In this document: positions 19,492 to 28,898 of the stretch, in pieces
How positions within the stretch are numbered: position 1 is the first letter of the stretch
Layout of the letters: every line of letters begins with the position of its first letter
Assembly (NCBI GenBank): GCA_903899965.1
Contig: CAIULB010000023.1
Location: forward strand, 1-37,939
Source: an uncultured Methylophilaceae bacterium
GTDB lineage: Bacteria > Pseudomonadota > Gammaproteobacteria > Burkholderiales > Methylophilaceae
Length of the DNA stretch: 37,939 nt
Direction: 5' to 3'
Program-made: the position numbers and the translations under genes
Notes under the pieces: generated by a model
What the model was told of the DNA's origin: nothing
Seen by the model: the letters and a program-made list of their open reading frames with translations, nothing else
Databases searched by the model: none

Positions 19492-19944
19492 ATGAGTTTA
19501 CAAGTCGAACTTAAAATCCTAGACCCTCGCTTAAACGAAAACATGCCTGCTTATGCAACAACAGGCTCTGCAGGCTTGGATTTACGCGCATGCATTAACG
19601 AAGCGATCAACATTCAACCAGGTGAAACAACACTTATCCCAACAGGCATGGCTATTCACCTTGAGAATTCCGCTTATGCTGCAATGATTCTTCCGCGTTC
19701 AGGCTTAGGCCATAAACATGGCATCGTACTTGGAAATTTAGTTGGATTGATTGATTCAGACTATCAAGGCCAACTATTTGTTTCTTGCTGGAATCGCAGC
19801 CAAGAAGCGTTTGTCATGAATCCTATGGAGCGTATGGCACAATTAGTCATCGTGCCTGTTGTGCAGGCAAGCTTTACGGTTGTAGATGAGTTTAATGCGA
19901 GCGAACGTGGCGAAGGCGGCTTTGGTAGCACCGGTAAACATTAA
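19492..19944 (+). CDS. dut: Deoxyuridine 5'-triphosphate nucleotidohydrolase
   Basis: Hydrolyses dUTP to dUMP and pyrophosphate, keeping uracil out of DNA and feeding dTMP synthesis. The 150 residues contain all five motifs of the trimeric dUTPase: GSAGLDLRA (25-33), [10 protein letters not shown] (68-77), [13 protein letters not shown] with catalytic Asp90, RMAQLVI (114-120) and the C-terminal P-loop-like [10 protein letters not shown] (139-148). It lies downstream of coaBC on the same strand. Confidence 0.98.
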   Translation: MSLQVELKILDPRLNENMPAYATTGSAGLDLRACINEAINIQPGETTLIPTGMAIHLENSAYAAMILPRSGLGHKHGIVLGNLVGLIDSDYQGQLFVSCWNRSQEAFVMNPMERMAQLVIVPVVQASFTVVDEFNASERGEGGFGSTGKH

Positions 19945-19981
19945 TTAAACTTTTAGCATATGCAAAAATATTCGAATTAAC

Positions 19982-20011
19982 TTGAAAATAAACGCGTTTT
20001 CATGGTATAAA
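19982..20011 (+). promoter_or_regulatory. Promoter of rpmB-rpmG
   Basis: TTGAAA (19982-19987) and TATAAA (20006-20011) are 18 bases apart, and TGG directly before the -10 makes it an extended -10 promoter. The leader to rpmB would be about 35 bases. Confidence 0.72.
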
Positions 20012-20053
20012 TGCGGTCTTTCGAATTTTGGTATGCAGTATCAGGAGAGTAGT

Positions 20054-20290
20054 ATGGCGCGCGTATGTCAAGTAACCGGCAAAAAGCCGATGGTGGGAAA
20101 TAATGTTTCTCATGCAAATAACAAAACAAAGCGTCGTTTTTTACCTAACTTGCAAAATCGCAAGTTCTGGGTTGAAAGCGAAAATCGTTGGATCAGTATG
20201 CGTATTACTAACGCTGCACTTCGTACTATCGACAAAAATGGCATTGATGCTGTTTTAGCTGATATGCGTGCTGCTGGCGAGAAGATTTAA
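20054..20290 (+). CDS. rpmB: 50S ribosomal protein L28
   Basis: A 78-residue large-subunit protein, the same length as in E. coli. [20 protein letters not shown] and KRRFLPNLQ are canonical. The ATG at 20054 is fixed by homology and by AGGAGAG at 20043-20049; an open frame extends upstream to 19982 but lies over the promoter. The rpmG ribosome binding site overlaps its stop, giving a coupled rpmBG pair. Confidence 0.98.
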   Translation: MARVCQVTGKKPMVGNNVSHANNKTKRRFLPNLQNRKFWVESENRWISMRITNAALRTIDKNGIDAVLADMRAAGEKI

Positions 20291-20299
20291 GGACTCATC

Positions 20300-20455
20300 A
20301 TGCGTGAAAAAATTAAATTAGAATCAAGTGCTGGTACAGGTCATTTCTATACCACTACTAAAAACAAACGTACCATGCCAGAAAAAATGGAAATCAAGAA
20401 ATTTGATCCAGTTGTTCGCAAGCATGTGCTTTACAAAGAAGCAAAATTAAAATAA
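20300..20455 (+). CDS. rpmG: 50S ribosomal protein L33
   Basis: A 51-residue basic protein beginning [20 protein letters not shown] and ending [11 protein letters not shown]. It lacks the four zinc-binding cysteines, so it is the cysteine-free form common in proteobacteria. AAGGA (20289-20293), six bases before the ATG, overlaps the rpmB stop. A strong terminator follows 26 bases after the stop. Confidence 0.97.
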   Translation: MREKIKLESSAGTGHFYTTTKNKRTMPEKMEIKKFDPVVRKHVLYKEAKLK

Positions 20456-20481
20456 TTCGAATTAGATTCCAGTTGTTTTCC

Positions 20482-20516
20482 CAATAAAAAACCCGCTTCG
20501 AGCGGGTTTTTTATTG
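20482..20516. terminator. Bidirectional terminator between rpmG and mscS
   Basis: A perfect 16-bp stem runs from 20482-20497 to 20501-20516, with GC core ACCCGCT/AGCGGGT, loop TCG, A-run on one side and T-run on the other. It serves the convergent rpmBG and mgtE-mscS units. Confidence 0.95.
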
Positions 20517-20552
20517 TCCACGTTTTCATGTATGTAATCTAATCCGAACCAT

Positions 20553-21899
20553 CTAAATCACATCATCCCAATTTCTGACTGAAGGCTTACTAGCCTCTTC
20601 TAAAGCAGGCTTAACAATTTCCACATTTTCCACAACTGAGGTAGTCAGCATACGCACCTCTCTTTGTGGATAAGGCACAACAATGCCATGCTTCTTAAAC
20701 TGACGCCAAATTTCAAGATACAAGTCTGATTGCAAACTCGCATGACCTTCTTCAGGATCGATAATCCAAAAGGCCAAATTCAAATCGATACCATTTTCAC
20801 CAAAGCCCTTCACTTGGACTTCAGCGGCGGGCGCTTCCAGGACTCGAGCATGCGCATTTGCAGCGCCTTTAACGATAGCCATTGCTGCATCCAAGTCACC
20901 ATCATAGCTAACTTGAATCGGCATCGTTATACGGCCTTTACGGTCGGTATACGAATGGTTAATGACAGCCGTTGCCATCAAAATTTCATGCGGGATCACC
21001 ACTTCAGTCCCGTCGAGCTTGCGAAGAATCATATAACGGAAGCGCAGCTCACTTACAACGCCGTAATGGCCATCCACAGTCACCACATCTCCAATATGCA
21101 CAGAGTCATCAAGCAGGATTGCAAAGCCGCTCACATAATTACTAGCAACCTTTTGTAAACCAAACCCCAAACCGACACCAAGCGCACCTCCAAAGACTGA
21201 AAGCAAGGTGATATCTATTCCTACAGCTGACATGGCAATCAATATCGCCATGATTGAAAGTGCTATACGAATTAGTTTAGACAGGACAACACGGACATTC
21301 ACATCAACCCTCTCCGCACGCATCATTTTGTTTTCAATGAGGCGACTTAAGGAAAGCGATACAAACAAGGTAAATAAAATAGTGAGAATGGCTTGAATGA
21401 TGATTAAAGCATTAAGGTGAGACTTACCAACCTTAAAGGTAATATCTTCAAGGAAGTTAAGAATCTGTATCCAGAACCCGCTTAAATGAAGCGTCAAAAC
21501 AATCCAAATAACTCTAGAGATCAAATTCTCAATAGTGCGCATCCAGCTACCTTCAGTGAAGATGTAGCGCATACCATAGATACACAATCGAATCGCGACC
21601 GTCGCCCACAACAAATTCACTGTCAACACCAATAAGCTAACGTGTTGCCATTGGCTAAGCACGTAGCTACCAATATAAACAAACACCAGTGAAGCAAGTG
21701 GGAACATCACGCGATTAAAGCCGCCGATGCCCACTTTCCAACTATCAGGCGCATGGCTCATCACATAAGAGCGAGCCATCCCGCTTAATATCCAGGCAGT
21801 TGCAAGGCTGGCGCCTATTACCGCAAATTGCCAAAGCATGACTGCTTTTGGCAAATCTTCAAGCAACTCAGACCAAATTAAATGCATTTCTGTATTCAT
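20553..21899 (-). CDS. MscS-type mechanosensitive channel protein
   Basis: A 448-residue inner-membrane protein with several N-terminal hydrophobic spans, then the conserved MscS pore helix and beta domain: GGALGVGLGFGLQKVASNYV, GFAILLDDSVHIGDVVTVDG, then LRFRYMILRKLDGTEVVIPH. The pore helix pattern of small residues fits a tension-gated channel that releases solutes on osmotic downshock. It is longer than the 286-residue E. coli MscS, with extra spans upstream. Its ATG overlaps the mgtE stop (ATGA), so the two are translationally coupled. Confidence 0.92.
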   Translation of the reverse strand: MNTEMHLIWSELLEDLPKAVMLWQFAVIGASLATAWILSGMARSYVMSHAPDSWKVGIGGFNRVMFPLASLVFVYIGSYVLSQWQHVSLLVLTVNLLWATVAIRLCIYGMRYIFTEGSWMRTIENLISRVIWIVLTLHLSGFWIQILNFLEDITFKVGKSHLNALIIIQAILTILFTLFVSLSLSRLIENKMMRAERVDVNVRVVLSKLIRIALSIMAILIAMSAVGIDITLLSVFGGALGVGLGFGLQKVASNYVSGFAILLDDSVHIGDVVTVDGHYGVVSELRFRYMILRKLDGTEVVIPHEILMATAVINHSYTDRKGRITMPIQVSYDGDLDAAMAIVKGAANAHARVLEAPAAEVQVKGFGENGIDLNLAFWIIDPEEGHASLQSDLYLEIWRQFKKHGIVVPYPQREVRMLTTSVVENVEIVKPALEEASKPSVRNWDDVI

Positions 21900-23338
21900 C
21901 GTAAAAATATCGCCGCCAAACCAAGGAAAATAAAGAAGCCACCGCTATCAGTCATCGCAGTAATTAGGACGCTGGAACCAACCGCAGGATCTCGGCCAAA
22001 CTTTGTCATCACTAAAGGAATCATTACTCCCATAATTGCCGCAAGTAGCAAATTAAGCGTCATTGCAGCAGTCATTACAAAACTTAAAATCGTATTTTGA
22101 TAGAGTGCAAAAGCGATGACACCTAGAACGCCGCCCCAAATTAGGCCGTTTAAGAGACTAACCCCTAATTCTTTTTTAAGTAGGGATTGCATATTATGGG
22201 AAGCAATTTGGCCAAGCGCCAGACCGCGAACAATCATGGTTGTAGTTTGGTTGCCAGAGTTACCGCCAATCCCCGCAACAATCGGCATCAATGCTGCCAG
22301 AGCAACCGTCTTCTCAATAGAGCCTTCAAATAAGCCAATCACACGTGATGCAATCAGTGCGGTAACCAAATTAACCGCTAGCCATGTCCAGCGGTTTTGC
22401 ACAGATTTCCAAACAGAAGAGAACAAATCTTCTTCTTCTCGCAAACCAGCCATCGAAAGCATGTCACTTTCGGCTTCTTCACGAATATAATCCATCACCG
22501 TATCAACGGTTAAACGGCCAACTAATTTGTTGTTCTCATCAACAACTGGCGCAGTCACCAAGTCATACCGCTCAAATGCTTTAGAGGCATCATCTGCCAA
22601 ATCTTCTGGATGAAACACAACAGGATCGTCTGCCATAATGTCAGCAACGCCCAAGTCCAAGTCTTTCACTACCAAGCGTTTTAATGGAAGTACGCCTCGA
22701 AGAATATCATGCCGATCAACCACAAACAATTTGTCGGTATGGTCCGGCAAAGTACCAATGCGACGTAAATAACGCAGTGCAACTTCAAGTGTAATGTCTT
22801 CGCGAATAGTCACAATATCGAAGTCCATTAATGCGCCCACTGCATCGTCAGGATAAGCAAGTGCAGACTTTAATCGCTCACGATTTTGGAAATCTAGGCT
22901 ATCTAATAGCTCATGAAGAACGTCTGTTGGTAAGTCAGGGGCTAGGTCTGCAAGCTCATCAGTATCTAATTGCTCTGCGGCGGCAAGAAGCTCTTCGCTA
23001 TCCATGTCCGCAATAAGGGTTTGACGTACTGCATCCGAAACCTCAAGAAGGATTTCACCATCCCGCTCAGCTTTAACCAACTCCCAAACATCTAAACGCT
23101 GCTCTAATGGCAATGCTTCAAGAATGTGGGCAACGTCAGCGGGATGAAGTAGGTCTAGCTTTTTTTGAAGAAGGGCAAGATTTTGCTTATGAACGATCGA
23201 TTCAACTAGCGATTGCTTAGGCATATCCAATTCTTGCTTATGGACAAGATCTTCAATAAGCTTGTGCTTATCCAACAAGTGAATCACTTGCTGAAGACTT
23301 TCCTGTAAGCTTTCTTTAATTTCTGGGATTTCTGCCAT
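21896..23338 (-). CDS. mgtE: Magnesium transporter MgtE
   Basis: A 480-residue Mg2+ channel/transporter. The cytosolic N domain (to about 165) carries HPADVAHILEALPLEQR; the two CBS domains follow (about 165-290, with DRHDILRGVLPLKRLVV and VVDENNKLVGRLTVD). The C-terminal membrane domain contains GIGGNSGNQTTTMIVRGLALG and TDSGGFFIFLGL, which form the selectivity region. In characterised MgtE, Mg2+ bound between N and CBS domains closes the pore. Residues 24-37 and 41-54 are a degenerate duplication. It overlaps the downstream mscS. Confidence 0.96.
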   Translation of the reverse strand: MAEIPEIKESLQESLQQVIHLLDKHKLIEDLVHKQELDMPKQSLVESIVHKQNLALLQKKLDLLHPADVAHILEALPLEQRLDVWELVKAERDGEILLEVSDAVRQTLIADMDSEELLAAAEQLDTDELADLAPDLPTDVLHELLDSLDFQNRERLKSALAYPDDAVGALMDFDIVTIREDITLEVALRYLRRIGTLPDHTDKLFVVDRHDILRGVLPLKRLVVKDLDLGVADIMADDPVVFHPEDLADDASKAFERYDLVTAPVVDENNKLVGRLTVDTVMDYIREEAESDMLSMAGLREEEDLFSSVWKSVQNRWTWLAVNLVTALIASRVIGLFEGSIEKTVALAALMPIVAGIGGNSGNQTTTMIVRGLALGQIASHNMQSLLKKELGVSLLNGLIWGGVLGVIAFALYQNTILSFVMTAAMTLNLLLAAIMGVMIPLVMTKFGRDPAVGSSVLITAMTDSGGFFIFLGLAAIFLR

Positions 23339-23399
23339 TTCGTTTACTCGCAGAGAATTAGTGATTACTTTAATAAATGCCTAAACGTTCATCGTTACA

Positions 23400-23436
23400 G
23401 CGACTTTTGATGTTATAACATAAGTCGCAATAAGAT
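23400..23436. promoter_or_regulatory. Palindromic control region between mgtE and glutaredoxin gene
   Basis: GCGACTT (23400-23406) and AAGTCGC (23422-23428) form an inverted repeat around a 12-bp perfect palindrome ATGTTATAACAT (23410-23421). TTGATG (23407-23412) and TAAGAT (23431-23436), 18 apart, could be the glutaredoxin promoter. The arrangement suggests an operator for one or both divergent units. Confidence 0.4.
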
Positions 23437-23468
23437 TTAATAAAACTCGATTACAAGCGCTTAAAGAG

Positions 23469-23711
23469 ATGCAAAAAGAGTACATTTTATATGGCACAAG
23501 CGGCTGTCATTTATGTGATGAGGCAGAATCAGTTATCAGTAATGCGATAAAAAACCACGCCATTATCTACATAAAACAAGATATCGTCGAAGATGACAAT
23601 CTGCTTAACCAATACGCTTTAACCATTCCCGTATTTAAGTGCCAAGCAACACAACAAGAACTCAATTGGCCGTTTACTGAAGAAGCAGTTAAAGCCTTTA
23701 TCAGGCAATAA
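23469..23711 (+). CDS. Glutaredoxin family protein (DUF836 type)
   Basis: An 80-residue thioredoxin-fold protein with the redox pair C13-H-L-C16 in YGTSGCHLCDEAE, a cis-Pro region LTIPVFKC and a short C-terminal helix. Such proteins are taken to be thiol-disulfide oxidoreductases, but the partner is unknown. It stands alone, ends in a terminator covering its stop, and is divergent from mgtE. Confidence 0.88.
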   Translation: MQKEYILYGTSGCHLCDEAESVISNAIKNHAIIYIKQDIVEDDNLLNQYALTIPVFKCQATQQELNWPFTEEAVKAFIRQ

Positions 23712-23740
23712 AAAAGCCGGCTATTAACCGGCTTTTTTAT
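23708..23740. terminator. Bidirectional terminator, glutaredoxin gene / alpha operon
   Basis: AAAAAAGCCGG (23710-23720) pairs with CCGGCTTTTTT (23728-23738); the stem extends two more A-T pairs outward, with a 7-base loop. It ends both the glutaredoxin gene (+) and the rplQ end of the ribosomal block (-). Confidence 0.93.
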
Positions 23741-23754
23741 TTAGATCATTAGAT

Positions 23755-24144
23755 TTATTCAGCCACAACTGCTTCTGCTGAAGTGTCAGGACGATCTACA
23801 AGTTCAACTAATGCCATCGGCGCATTGTCGCCATTACGGAAACCGCATTTCAAAATACGTAGGTAACCACCTGGACGTGTTGAGTAGCGTGGGCCTAGTT
23901 CATTGAACAATTTACCCACGATATCTCTGTCACGTAGACGGCTAAAAGCCAAACGACGATTTGCCAAAGTTGCATCTTTACCTAAAGTGATCAAAGGCTC
24001 AGCAATACGGCGAAGCTCTTTTGCTTTTGGCAAAGTTGTTTTAATAATTTCATGGCGCAACAATGAAGTTGCCATGTTACGCAACATTGCCTGACGATGG
24101 CTACTGGTACGATTTAGTTTACGATTACTGTTGCGATGACGCAT
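23755..24144 (-). CDS. rplQ: 50S ribosomal protein L17
   Basis: A 129-residue large-subunit protein near the exit tunnel rim. The start [20 protein letters not shown] and [20 protein letters not shown] are canonical. Last gene of the alpha operon, 24 bases after rpoA, with GAGGAT as ribosome binding site. Confidence 0.98.
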   Translation of the reverse strand: MRHRNSNRKLNRTSSHRQAMLRNMATSLLRHEIIKTTLPKAKELRRIAEPLITLGKDATLANRRLAFSRLRDRDIVGKLFNELGPRYSTRPGGYLRILKCGFRNGDNAPMALVELVDRPDTSAEAVVAE

Positions 24145-24168
24145 AGTGATATCCTCACACCTTTGCTA

Positions 24169-25152
24169 TTATACTTTTTCCAGGCCAACTGGCGGCCAGT
24201 TCTCTAGTTTCATGCCTAAAGTTAGACCTTTAGACGCTAAAACATCTTTAATCTCGTTGAGTGATTTGCGACCCAAATTAGGGGCTTTCAATAACTCATT
24301 TTCACTACGTTGGATCAAATCACCAATGTAATAAATATTTTCAGCTTTTAAGCAATTCGCTGAACGAACTGTTAATTCCAAATCATCTACTGGACGCAAC
24401 AAGATAGGATCAACTTGTGGCACTTGCTTAACTTCAACTTCAGTTGGAGCACCTTCTAGGTCAGCAAATACTGATAGTTGGCCAATCAAGATACGTGCAG
24501 CATCACGAATTGCTTGTTCTGGCTCCATCACGCCGTTTGTTTCAACGTCCATGATAAGTTTATCCAAGTCAGTTCTTTGTTCTACACGAGCACTTTCAAC
24601 ATGATAACTTACCTTGTTGATTGGGCTAAATGAAGCATCAACCATAATGAAACCCAACACGCGGTCTTCATCTGTTTTTTGACGAACAGGCACTGGTTGA
24701 TAACCACGACCCATTTCAACTTTAACTTCCAAATTCAATTTCCCACCTTTAGTAAGATGAGCAATTACGTGATTTGGATTGAAGATTTCAGCATCGTGGC
24801 CAGTTTCAAAGTCACCAGCTGTTACAACACCTTCAGATGATTTGTTCAAAGTAAGTACTGTTTCGCTCTTATTATTGAGTTTTAAAGCAACGCCTTTGAG
24901 GTTCAACAAGATATCAACAACGTCTTCTTGAACGCCGTCAATTGTTGAATACTCATGAACAACACCATCAATTTTCACTTCTGTAATTGCGAAGCCAGGA
25001 ATTGAAGATAGCAATACACGGCGCAATGCGTTACCTAATGTATAGCCAAAACCACGTTCCATAGGCTCTAAAGTTACACGTGCACGCAATGGTGAAATTA
25101 CTTCAACATCCACAACACGTGGCTTCAAATATTCAGTCGGACTGTTTTGCAT
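24169..25152 (-). CDS. rpoA: RNA polymerase alpha subunit
   Basis: A 327-residue core RNA polymerase subunit. The N-terminal assembly domain holds [20 protein letters not shown]; the C-terminal domain (about 250-327) holds [20 protein letters not shown], including the Arg-Ser-Ala-Asn-Cys surface that contacts UP elements and activators, and ends [15 protein letters not shown] precedes the ATG. Alpha operon position between rpsD and rplQ is standard. Confidence 0.99.
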   Translation of the reverse strand: MQNSPTEYLKPRVVDVEVISPLRARVTLEPMERGFGYTLGNALRRVLLSSIPGFAITEVKIDGVVHEYSTIDGVQEDVVDILLNLKGVALKLNNKSETVLTLNKSSEGVVTAGDFETGHDAEIFNPNHVIAHLTKGGKLNLEVKVEMGRGYQPVPVRQKTDEDRVLGFIMVDASFSPINKVSYHVESARVEQRTDLDKLIMDVETNGVMEPEQAIRDAARILIGQLSVFADLEGAPTEVEVKQVPQVDPILLRPVDDLELTVRSANCLKAENIYYIGDLIQRSENELLKAPNLGRKSLNEIKDVLASKGLTLGMKLENWPPVGLEKV

Positions 25153-25179
25153 AAACTTTCCTTACGGTCCTAAATTAAA

Positions 25180-25809
25180 TTACTTAGAGTAAAGCTCAAC
25201 AACGAGTGATTCATTGATTGTTGCAGGCAATTCATCACGTTGTGGCTTAGCTTTAAATGTACCCTTAAGCGCTTTAACATCAACTTCAATCCACTCTGGG
25301 AAACCACGTTGTTCAGCTGCTGCCAATGCGCCTTTAATACGCAATTGGTTCACAGATGCTGGAGCAACTTGTACTGTGTCACCAGGTTTAACTTGGTATG
25401 AAGGAATGTTTACACGTTTACCGTTAACCAAAATGCTGTTATGACGAACGATTTGACGCGCCTCGGTGCGGGAAGCACCTAAACCCATACGGTAAGCTAC
25501 GTTATCTAGACGGCATTCCAAAAGTTGTAACAAGTTTTCACCTGTAATGCCTTTTTGGCGATCAGCTTCAGCGTAGTAACTACGGAATTGCTTTTCTAAA
25601 ACACCATAAATACGACGTAATTTTTGTTTTTCACGCAATTGAACACCATAGTCGGATAAACGTTGATTACGACGTTGACCATGTTGACCAGGTGGAAAAT
25701 TACGTTTTTCGATAGCGCATTTGTCTGTGAAACACTTTTCGCCTTTAAGGAAAAGTTTTTCGCCTTCACGGCGACACTGACGGCACTTAGGATCGAGATT
25801 TCTAGCCAA
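25180..25809 (-). CDS. rpsD: 30S ribosomal protein S4, four-cysteine form
   Basis: A 209-residue primary 16S rRNA binding protein; in E. coli it also represses the alpha operon. The body ([30 protein letters not shown], ending [12 protein letters not shown]) is typical. The N-terminus, however, has cysteines at 9, 12, 26 and 31 in the same positions as the zinc ligands of Thermus S4, whereas E. coli S4 lacks them. The start is TTG at 25809, with AGGAG seven bases upstream; no in-frame ATG is available and homology fixes this residue as the first. Confidence 0.97.
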   Translation of the reverse strand: MARNLDPKCRQCRREGEKLFLKGEKCFTDKCAIEKRNFPPGQHGQRRNQRLSDYGVQLREKQKLRRIYGVLEKQFRSYYAEADRQKGITGENLLQLLECRLDNVAYRMGLGASRTEARQIVRHNSILVNGKRVNIPSYQVKPGDTVQVAPASVNQLRIKGALAAAEQRGFPEWIEVDVKALKGTFKAKPQRDELPATINESLVVELYSK

Positions 25810-25850
25810 GGTATTTCTCCTATTAAATCTTGCTGCTTAATTGCGGCGTA

Positions 25851-26240
25851 TTAAATACGGCGCTTTTTAGGTGGACGGCAACCGTTATGCGGAACTGGCG
25901 TCACATCTGAAATGCTAGTAATTTTAAAACCAACAGCGTTCAATGCACGAACTGCTGATTCGCGGCCTGGACCAGGTCCTTTGATACGAACCTCAAGGTT
26001 CTTAACACCACATTCTTGAGCAGCTTTACCAGCTGCTTCTGCTGCAACTTGAGCAGCAAACGGGGTACTCTTACGAGAACCTTTGAAACCAGCACCACCA
26101 GATGTTGCCCATGAAAGCGCATTACCTTGGCGATCTGTGATCGTAATGATTGTATTGTTAAATGAAGCATGAACGTGGGCGATGCCCTCGGCAATGTTCT
26201 TTTTAACCTTCTTGCGTACACGTACGTTAGCTTTAGCCAT
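25851..26240 (-). CDS. rpsK: 30S ribosomal protein S11
   Basis: A 129-residue platform protein of the small subunit, close to the mRNA exit. [20 protein letters not shown] and the end [15 protein letters not shown] are invariant family features. It lies 13 bases after rpsM. Confidence 0.99.
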   Translation of the reverse strand: MAKANVRVRKKVKKNIAEGIAHVHASFNNTIITITDRQGNALSWATSGGAGFKGSRKSTPFAAQVAAEAAGKAAQECGVKNLEVRIKGPGPGRESAVRALNAVGFKITSISDVTPVPHNGCRPPKKRRI

Positions 26241-26253
26241 GTCTACTTATTCC

Positions 26254-26616
26254 TTACTTGGATTGCTTAATAGGCTTCACTGGACCCTTACGTGTTCGCG
26301 CATTTGTCTTTGTGCGCTGACCACGAACTGGCAAACCACGGCGATGACGTACACCACGGTAGCAACCTAAGTCCATTAATCGCTTAATATTCATTGAAAC
26401 TTCACGACGCAAGTCACCTTCAACTTGAAGCTTAGCTACTTCGTCGCGCAACTTTTCAACTTCCGCATCGTTAAGATCCTTAACTTTTGCAGTTGTTAAA
26501 ACGCCAGCTGCCGCACAAATTTGCTTTGCAGTATTGCGTCCTACACCGTAAATCGAAGTTAATGCGATTTCAGTGTGCTTATGATTTGGGATGTTTACCC
26601 CTGCTATCCGAGCCAT
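26254..26616 (-). CDS. rpsM: 30S ribosomal protein S13
   Basis: A 120-residue small-subunit head protein contacting P-site tRNA and bridging to L5. [20 protein letters not shown] and [20 protein letters not shown] are diagnostic. First gene of the alpha operon; a promoter is readable about 60 bases upstream. Confidence 0.99.
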   Translation of the reverse strand: MARIAGVNIPNHKHTEIALTSIYGVGRNTAKQICAAAGVLTTAKVKDLNDAEVEKLRDEVAKLQVEGDLRREVSMNIKRLMDLGCYRGVRHRRGLPVRGQRTKTNARTRKGPVKPIKQSK

Positions 26617-26671
26617 GTATCTACTCCAAAATTATGGCGTTGAATTTTCAATTTCGCCAAAAAAGCCCTAA

Positions 26672-26700
26672 ATTTTAACACCTAAGCCAACTTATAACAA
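26672..26700 (-). promoter_or_regulatory. Promoter of the alpha operon (rpsM-rpsK-rpsD-rpoA-rplQ)
   Basis: On the minus strand TTGTTA (26695-26700) and TAAAAT (26672-26677) are 17 bases apart, with TG just upstream of the -10. It lies in the 123-base rpmJ-rpsM gap and would give a leader of about 50 bases before rpsM. Confidence 0.72.
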
Positions 26701-26739
26701 TTAGCAAAGGATTATTCTCTACTACCTTACAACCACCAA

Positions 26740-26853
26740 TTAACCTTGGCGTTGTTTATGTCTTGGGTCTGTGCAAATTACACGCACAACACCACGACGA
26801 CGAACAACTTTACAATGACGGCATAAAGCCTTTACTGATGCACGAACTCTCAT
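26740..26853 (-). CDS. rpmJ: 50S ribosomal protein L36, zinc-binding form
   Basis: A 37-residue protein starting [20 protein letters not shown] and ending DPRHKQRQG. Cys11, Cys14, Cys27 and His32 make up the zinc site of the cysteine-containing form. GAGG stands five bases before the ATG. It ends the spc transcription unit. Confidence 0.97.
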   Translation of the reverse strand: MRVRASVKALCRHCKVVRRRGVVRVICTDPRHKQRQG

Positions 26854-26889
26854 TTTTGCCTCACAAAATCCAAATAATTATGGCTAATA

Positions 26890-27108
26890 CTATTTAGCGC
26901 GGAAAATAATCCGTGCTCGCGAAAGATCATACGGGGTCATTTCCACTGTGACTTTGTCACCTGGAAGAATGCGAATATAGTGCATACGCATTTTTCCTGA
27001 AATATAACCCAAAACGATATGTCCGTTTTCCAACTTAACTCTAAATGTTGCATTTGGGAGATTTTCTAAAATCTCACCTTGCATCTCAATTCTGTCTTCT
27101 TTTGCCAT
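26890..27108 (-). CDS. infA: Translation initiation factor IF-1
   Basis: A 72-residue OB-fold protein that occupies the A site during initiation. [20 protein letters not shown] and [18 protein letters not shown] are canonical. It sits between secY and rpmJ, the usual betaproteobacterial order. Confidence 0.98.
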   Translation of the reverse strand: MAKEDRIEMQGEILENLPNATFRVKLENGHIVLGYISGKMRMHYIRILPGDKVTVEMTPYDLSRARIIFRAK

Positions 27109-27136
27109 GACTTAATGAACTCGCTCTCTTATTAAA

Positions 27137-28459
27137 TTAGCGTGAACTTGCTGCACCGTTTTTGAAATTTGCCTTTTTAAGCAAACCTTCATATTGATGC
27201 GACATCAAATGCGCTTGCACTTGCGTCATGAAGTCCATAGTCACCACAACAATAATCAATAGCGATGTACCACCAAAATAGAACGGCACATTGAATTTCA
27301 AAATCAAAAACTCTGGCAACAAACACACTAATGTAATATAAATTGCGCCAATCAATGTCAAACGACCCATGATGCGATCAATATACTTAGCAGTTTGCTC
27401 ACCAGGACGGATACCAGGAACAAAGGCACCGCTCTTCTTTAAGTTGTCTGCTGTTTCCTTAGGGTTAAACACTAAGGCGGTATAGAAGAAACAGAAGAAA
27501 ATAATCGCGCTTACAAAGAACAAAATGTACAACGGTTGTCCTGGAGACAATTTAGTACCAATGTCCTTAAGCCACGAAAAGTTCTCGTTACTACCAAACC
27601 AACCTGCCATTGTGGCAGGGAACAAAATAATACTTGAAGCAAAAATTGGAGGAATTACACCAGCCATATTTAGCTTCAATGGCAAATGACTTGTTTGACC
27701 ACCCATCACTTGGCGACCAACTTGTCTCTTTGCATAATTCACAGTAATTTTTCTTTGGCCTCGTTCAACGAATACCACAAACGCTGTCACCAATATGGTT
27801 GCAGCAAATAAGAAAATTACAAAAACAGGGTTAAAAGCACCACTGCTAGCAAGTTCCAATGTCTTAAATACTGCATTAGGTAACCCAGCCACGATACCAG
27901 CAAAAATAATGATAGAAATTCCATTACCAATACCACGCTCAGTGATCTGTTCACCCAACCACATTAAAAACATCGTACCGCTGACCAATGTAACAACAGC
28001 AGTCAACCTAAACATGAAACCTGGATCTAAAACCAAGTTTGCTTGCGACTCTAAAGCAATTGCAATACCTAGCGCCTGGAATGTAGCTAAAAGCACAGTT
28101 CCATAACGTGTGTATTTAGTAATTTGTCTTCTACCAGCTTCACCTTCTTTTTTAAGCTGTTCCATTTGCGGAGAAACAACTGTCAAAAGCTGCATAATGA
28201 TTGATGCAGAAATGTAAGGCATGATACCGAGTGCAAATACTGTAAATCTCGAAAGTGCGCCACCTGAGAACATATTGAACATTCCCAAGATGCCACCACT
28301 TTGCGATTCAAACAGCTTAGCTAGCACATCAGCATTAATGCCTGGCACTGGTATATGAGCACCTAAACGATATACAACAAGCGCACCTAACACGAATAAC
28401 AAGCGACTTTTAAGCTCACCCGTCTTACTAACTGCACTTAAAATACTATCGTTTGCCAA
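27137..28459 (-). CDS. secY: Protein translocase subunit SecY
   Basis: A 440-residue channel subunit of the Sec translocon with ten expected membrane spans. [15 protein letters not shown] (plug region), [19 protein letters not shown] and [14 protein letters not shown] are diagnostic, as are the [15 protein letters not shown] and cytosolic loop [20 protein letters not shown]. The start is TTG at 28459, four bases after the rplO stop; no upstream in-frame ATG exists. The weak start codon may limit its level relative to the ribosomal proteins. Confidence 0.97.
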   Translation of the reverse strand: MANDSILSAVSKTGELKSRLLFVLGALVVYRLGAHIPVPGINADVLAKLFESQSGGILGMFNMFSGGALSRFTVFALGIMPYISASIIMQLLTVVSPQMEQLKKEGEAGRRQITKYTRYGTVLLATFQALGIAIALESQANLVLDPGFMFRLTAVVTLVSGTMFLMWLGEQITERGIGNGISIIIFAGIVAGLPNAVFKTLELASSGAFNPVFVIFLFAATILVTAFVVFVERGQRKITVNYAKRQVGRQVMGGQTSHLPLKLNMAGVIPPIFASSIILFPATMAGWFGSNENFSWLKDIGTKLSPGQPLYILFFVSAIIFFCFFYTALVFNPKETADNLKKSGAFVPGIRPGEQTAKYIDRIMGRLTLIGAIYITLVCLLPEFLILKFNVPFYFGGTSLLIIVVVTMDFMTQVQAHLMSHQYEGLLKKANFKNGAASSR

Positions 28460-28463
28460 CTTA

Positions 28464-28898
28464 TTACTCTACGATCTTGCCGCCAGCAGCTTCAACAGCA
28501 GCGCGAGCACCTTTAGTCAACAATAAACCTTGTACTGAAACAGCACGGCTTAAATCGCCTGACAAGTAAACTTTTACTGACTTAACTGTGCCAGGAACAA
28601 TGTTCGCAGCCTTCAAAGTCAAGATATCAATTACCGGAGCGTCAATCAAAAGCAATTCGCTTGTACGTACACGAGCTGTATCTTTCTTAGTCATTGATCT
28701 AAAGCCACGCTTTGGTAAGCGACGTTGCAAAGGCATTTGACCGCCTTCGAAACCAACTTTATGAAAACCACCAGTACGTGATTTTTGACCTTTGTGACCG
28801 CGACCAGCAGTTTTACCTAAGCCAGAACCGATACCACGACCTACGCGACGCTTAGCGTGCTTACTGCCTTCTGCAGGACTAATAGTATTTAATTTCAT
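28464..28898 (-). CDS. rplO: 50S ribosomal protein L15
   Basis: A 144-residue protein with the glycine-rich N-terminal extension [20 protein letters not shown] that threads into 23S rRNA. Its ATG shares one base with the rpmD stop (TAATG). Confidence 0.98.
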   Translation of the reverse strand: MKLNTISPAEGSKHAKRRVGRGIGSGLGKTAGRGHKGQKSRTGGFHKVGFEGGQMPLQRRLPKRGFRSMTKKDTARVRTSELLLIDAPVIDILTLKAANIVPGTVKSVKVYLSGDLSRAVSVQGLLLTKGARAAVEAAGGKIVE

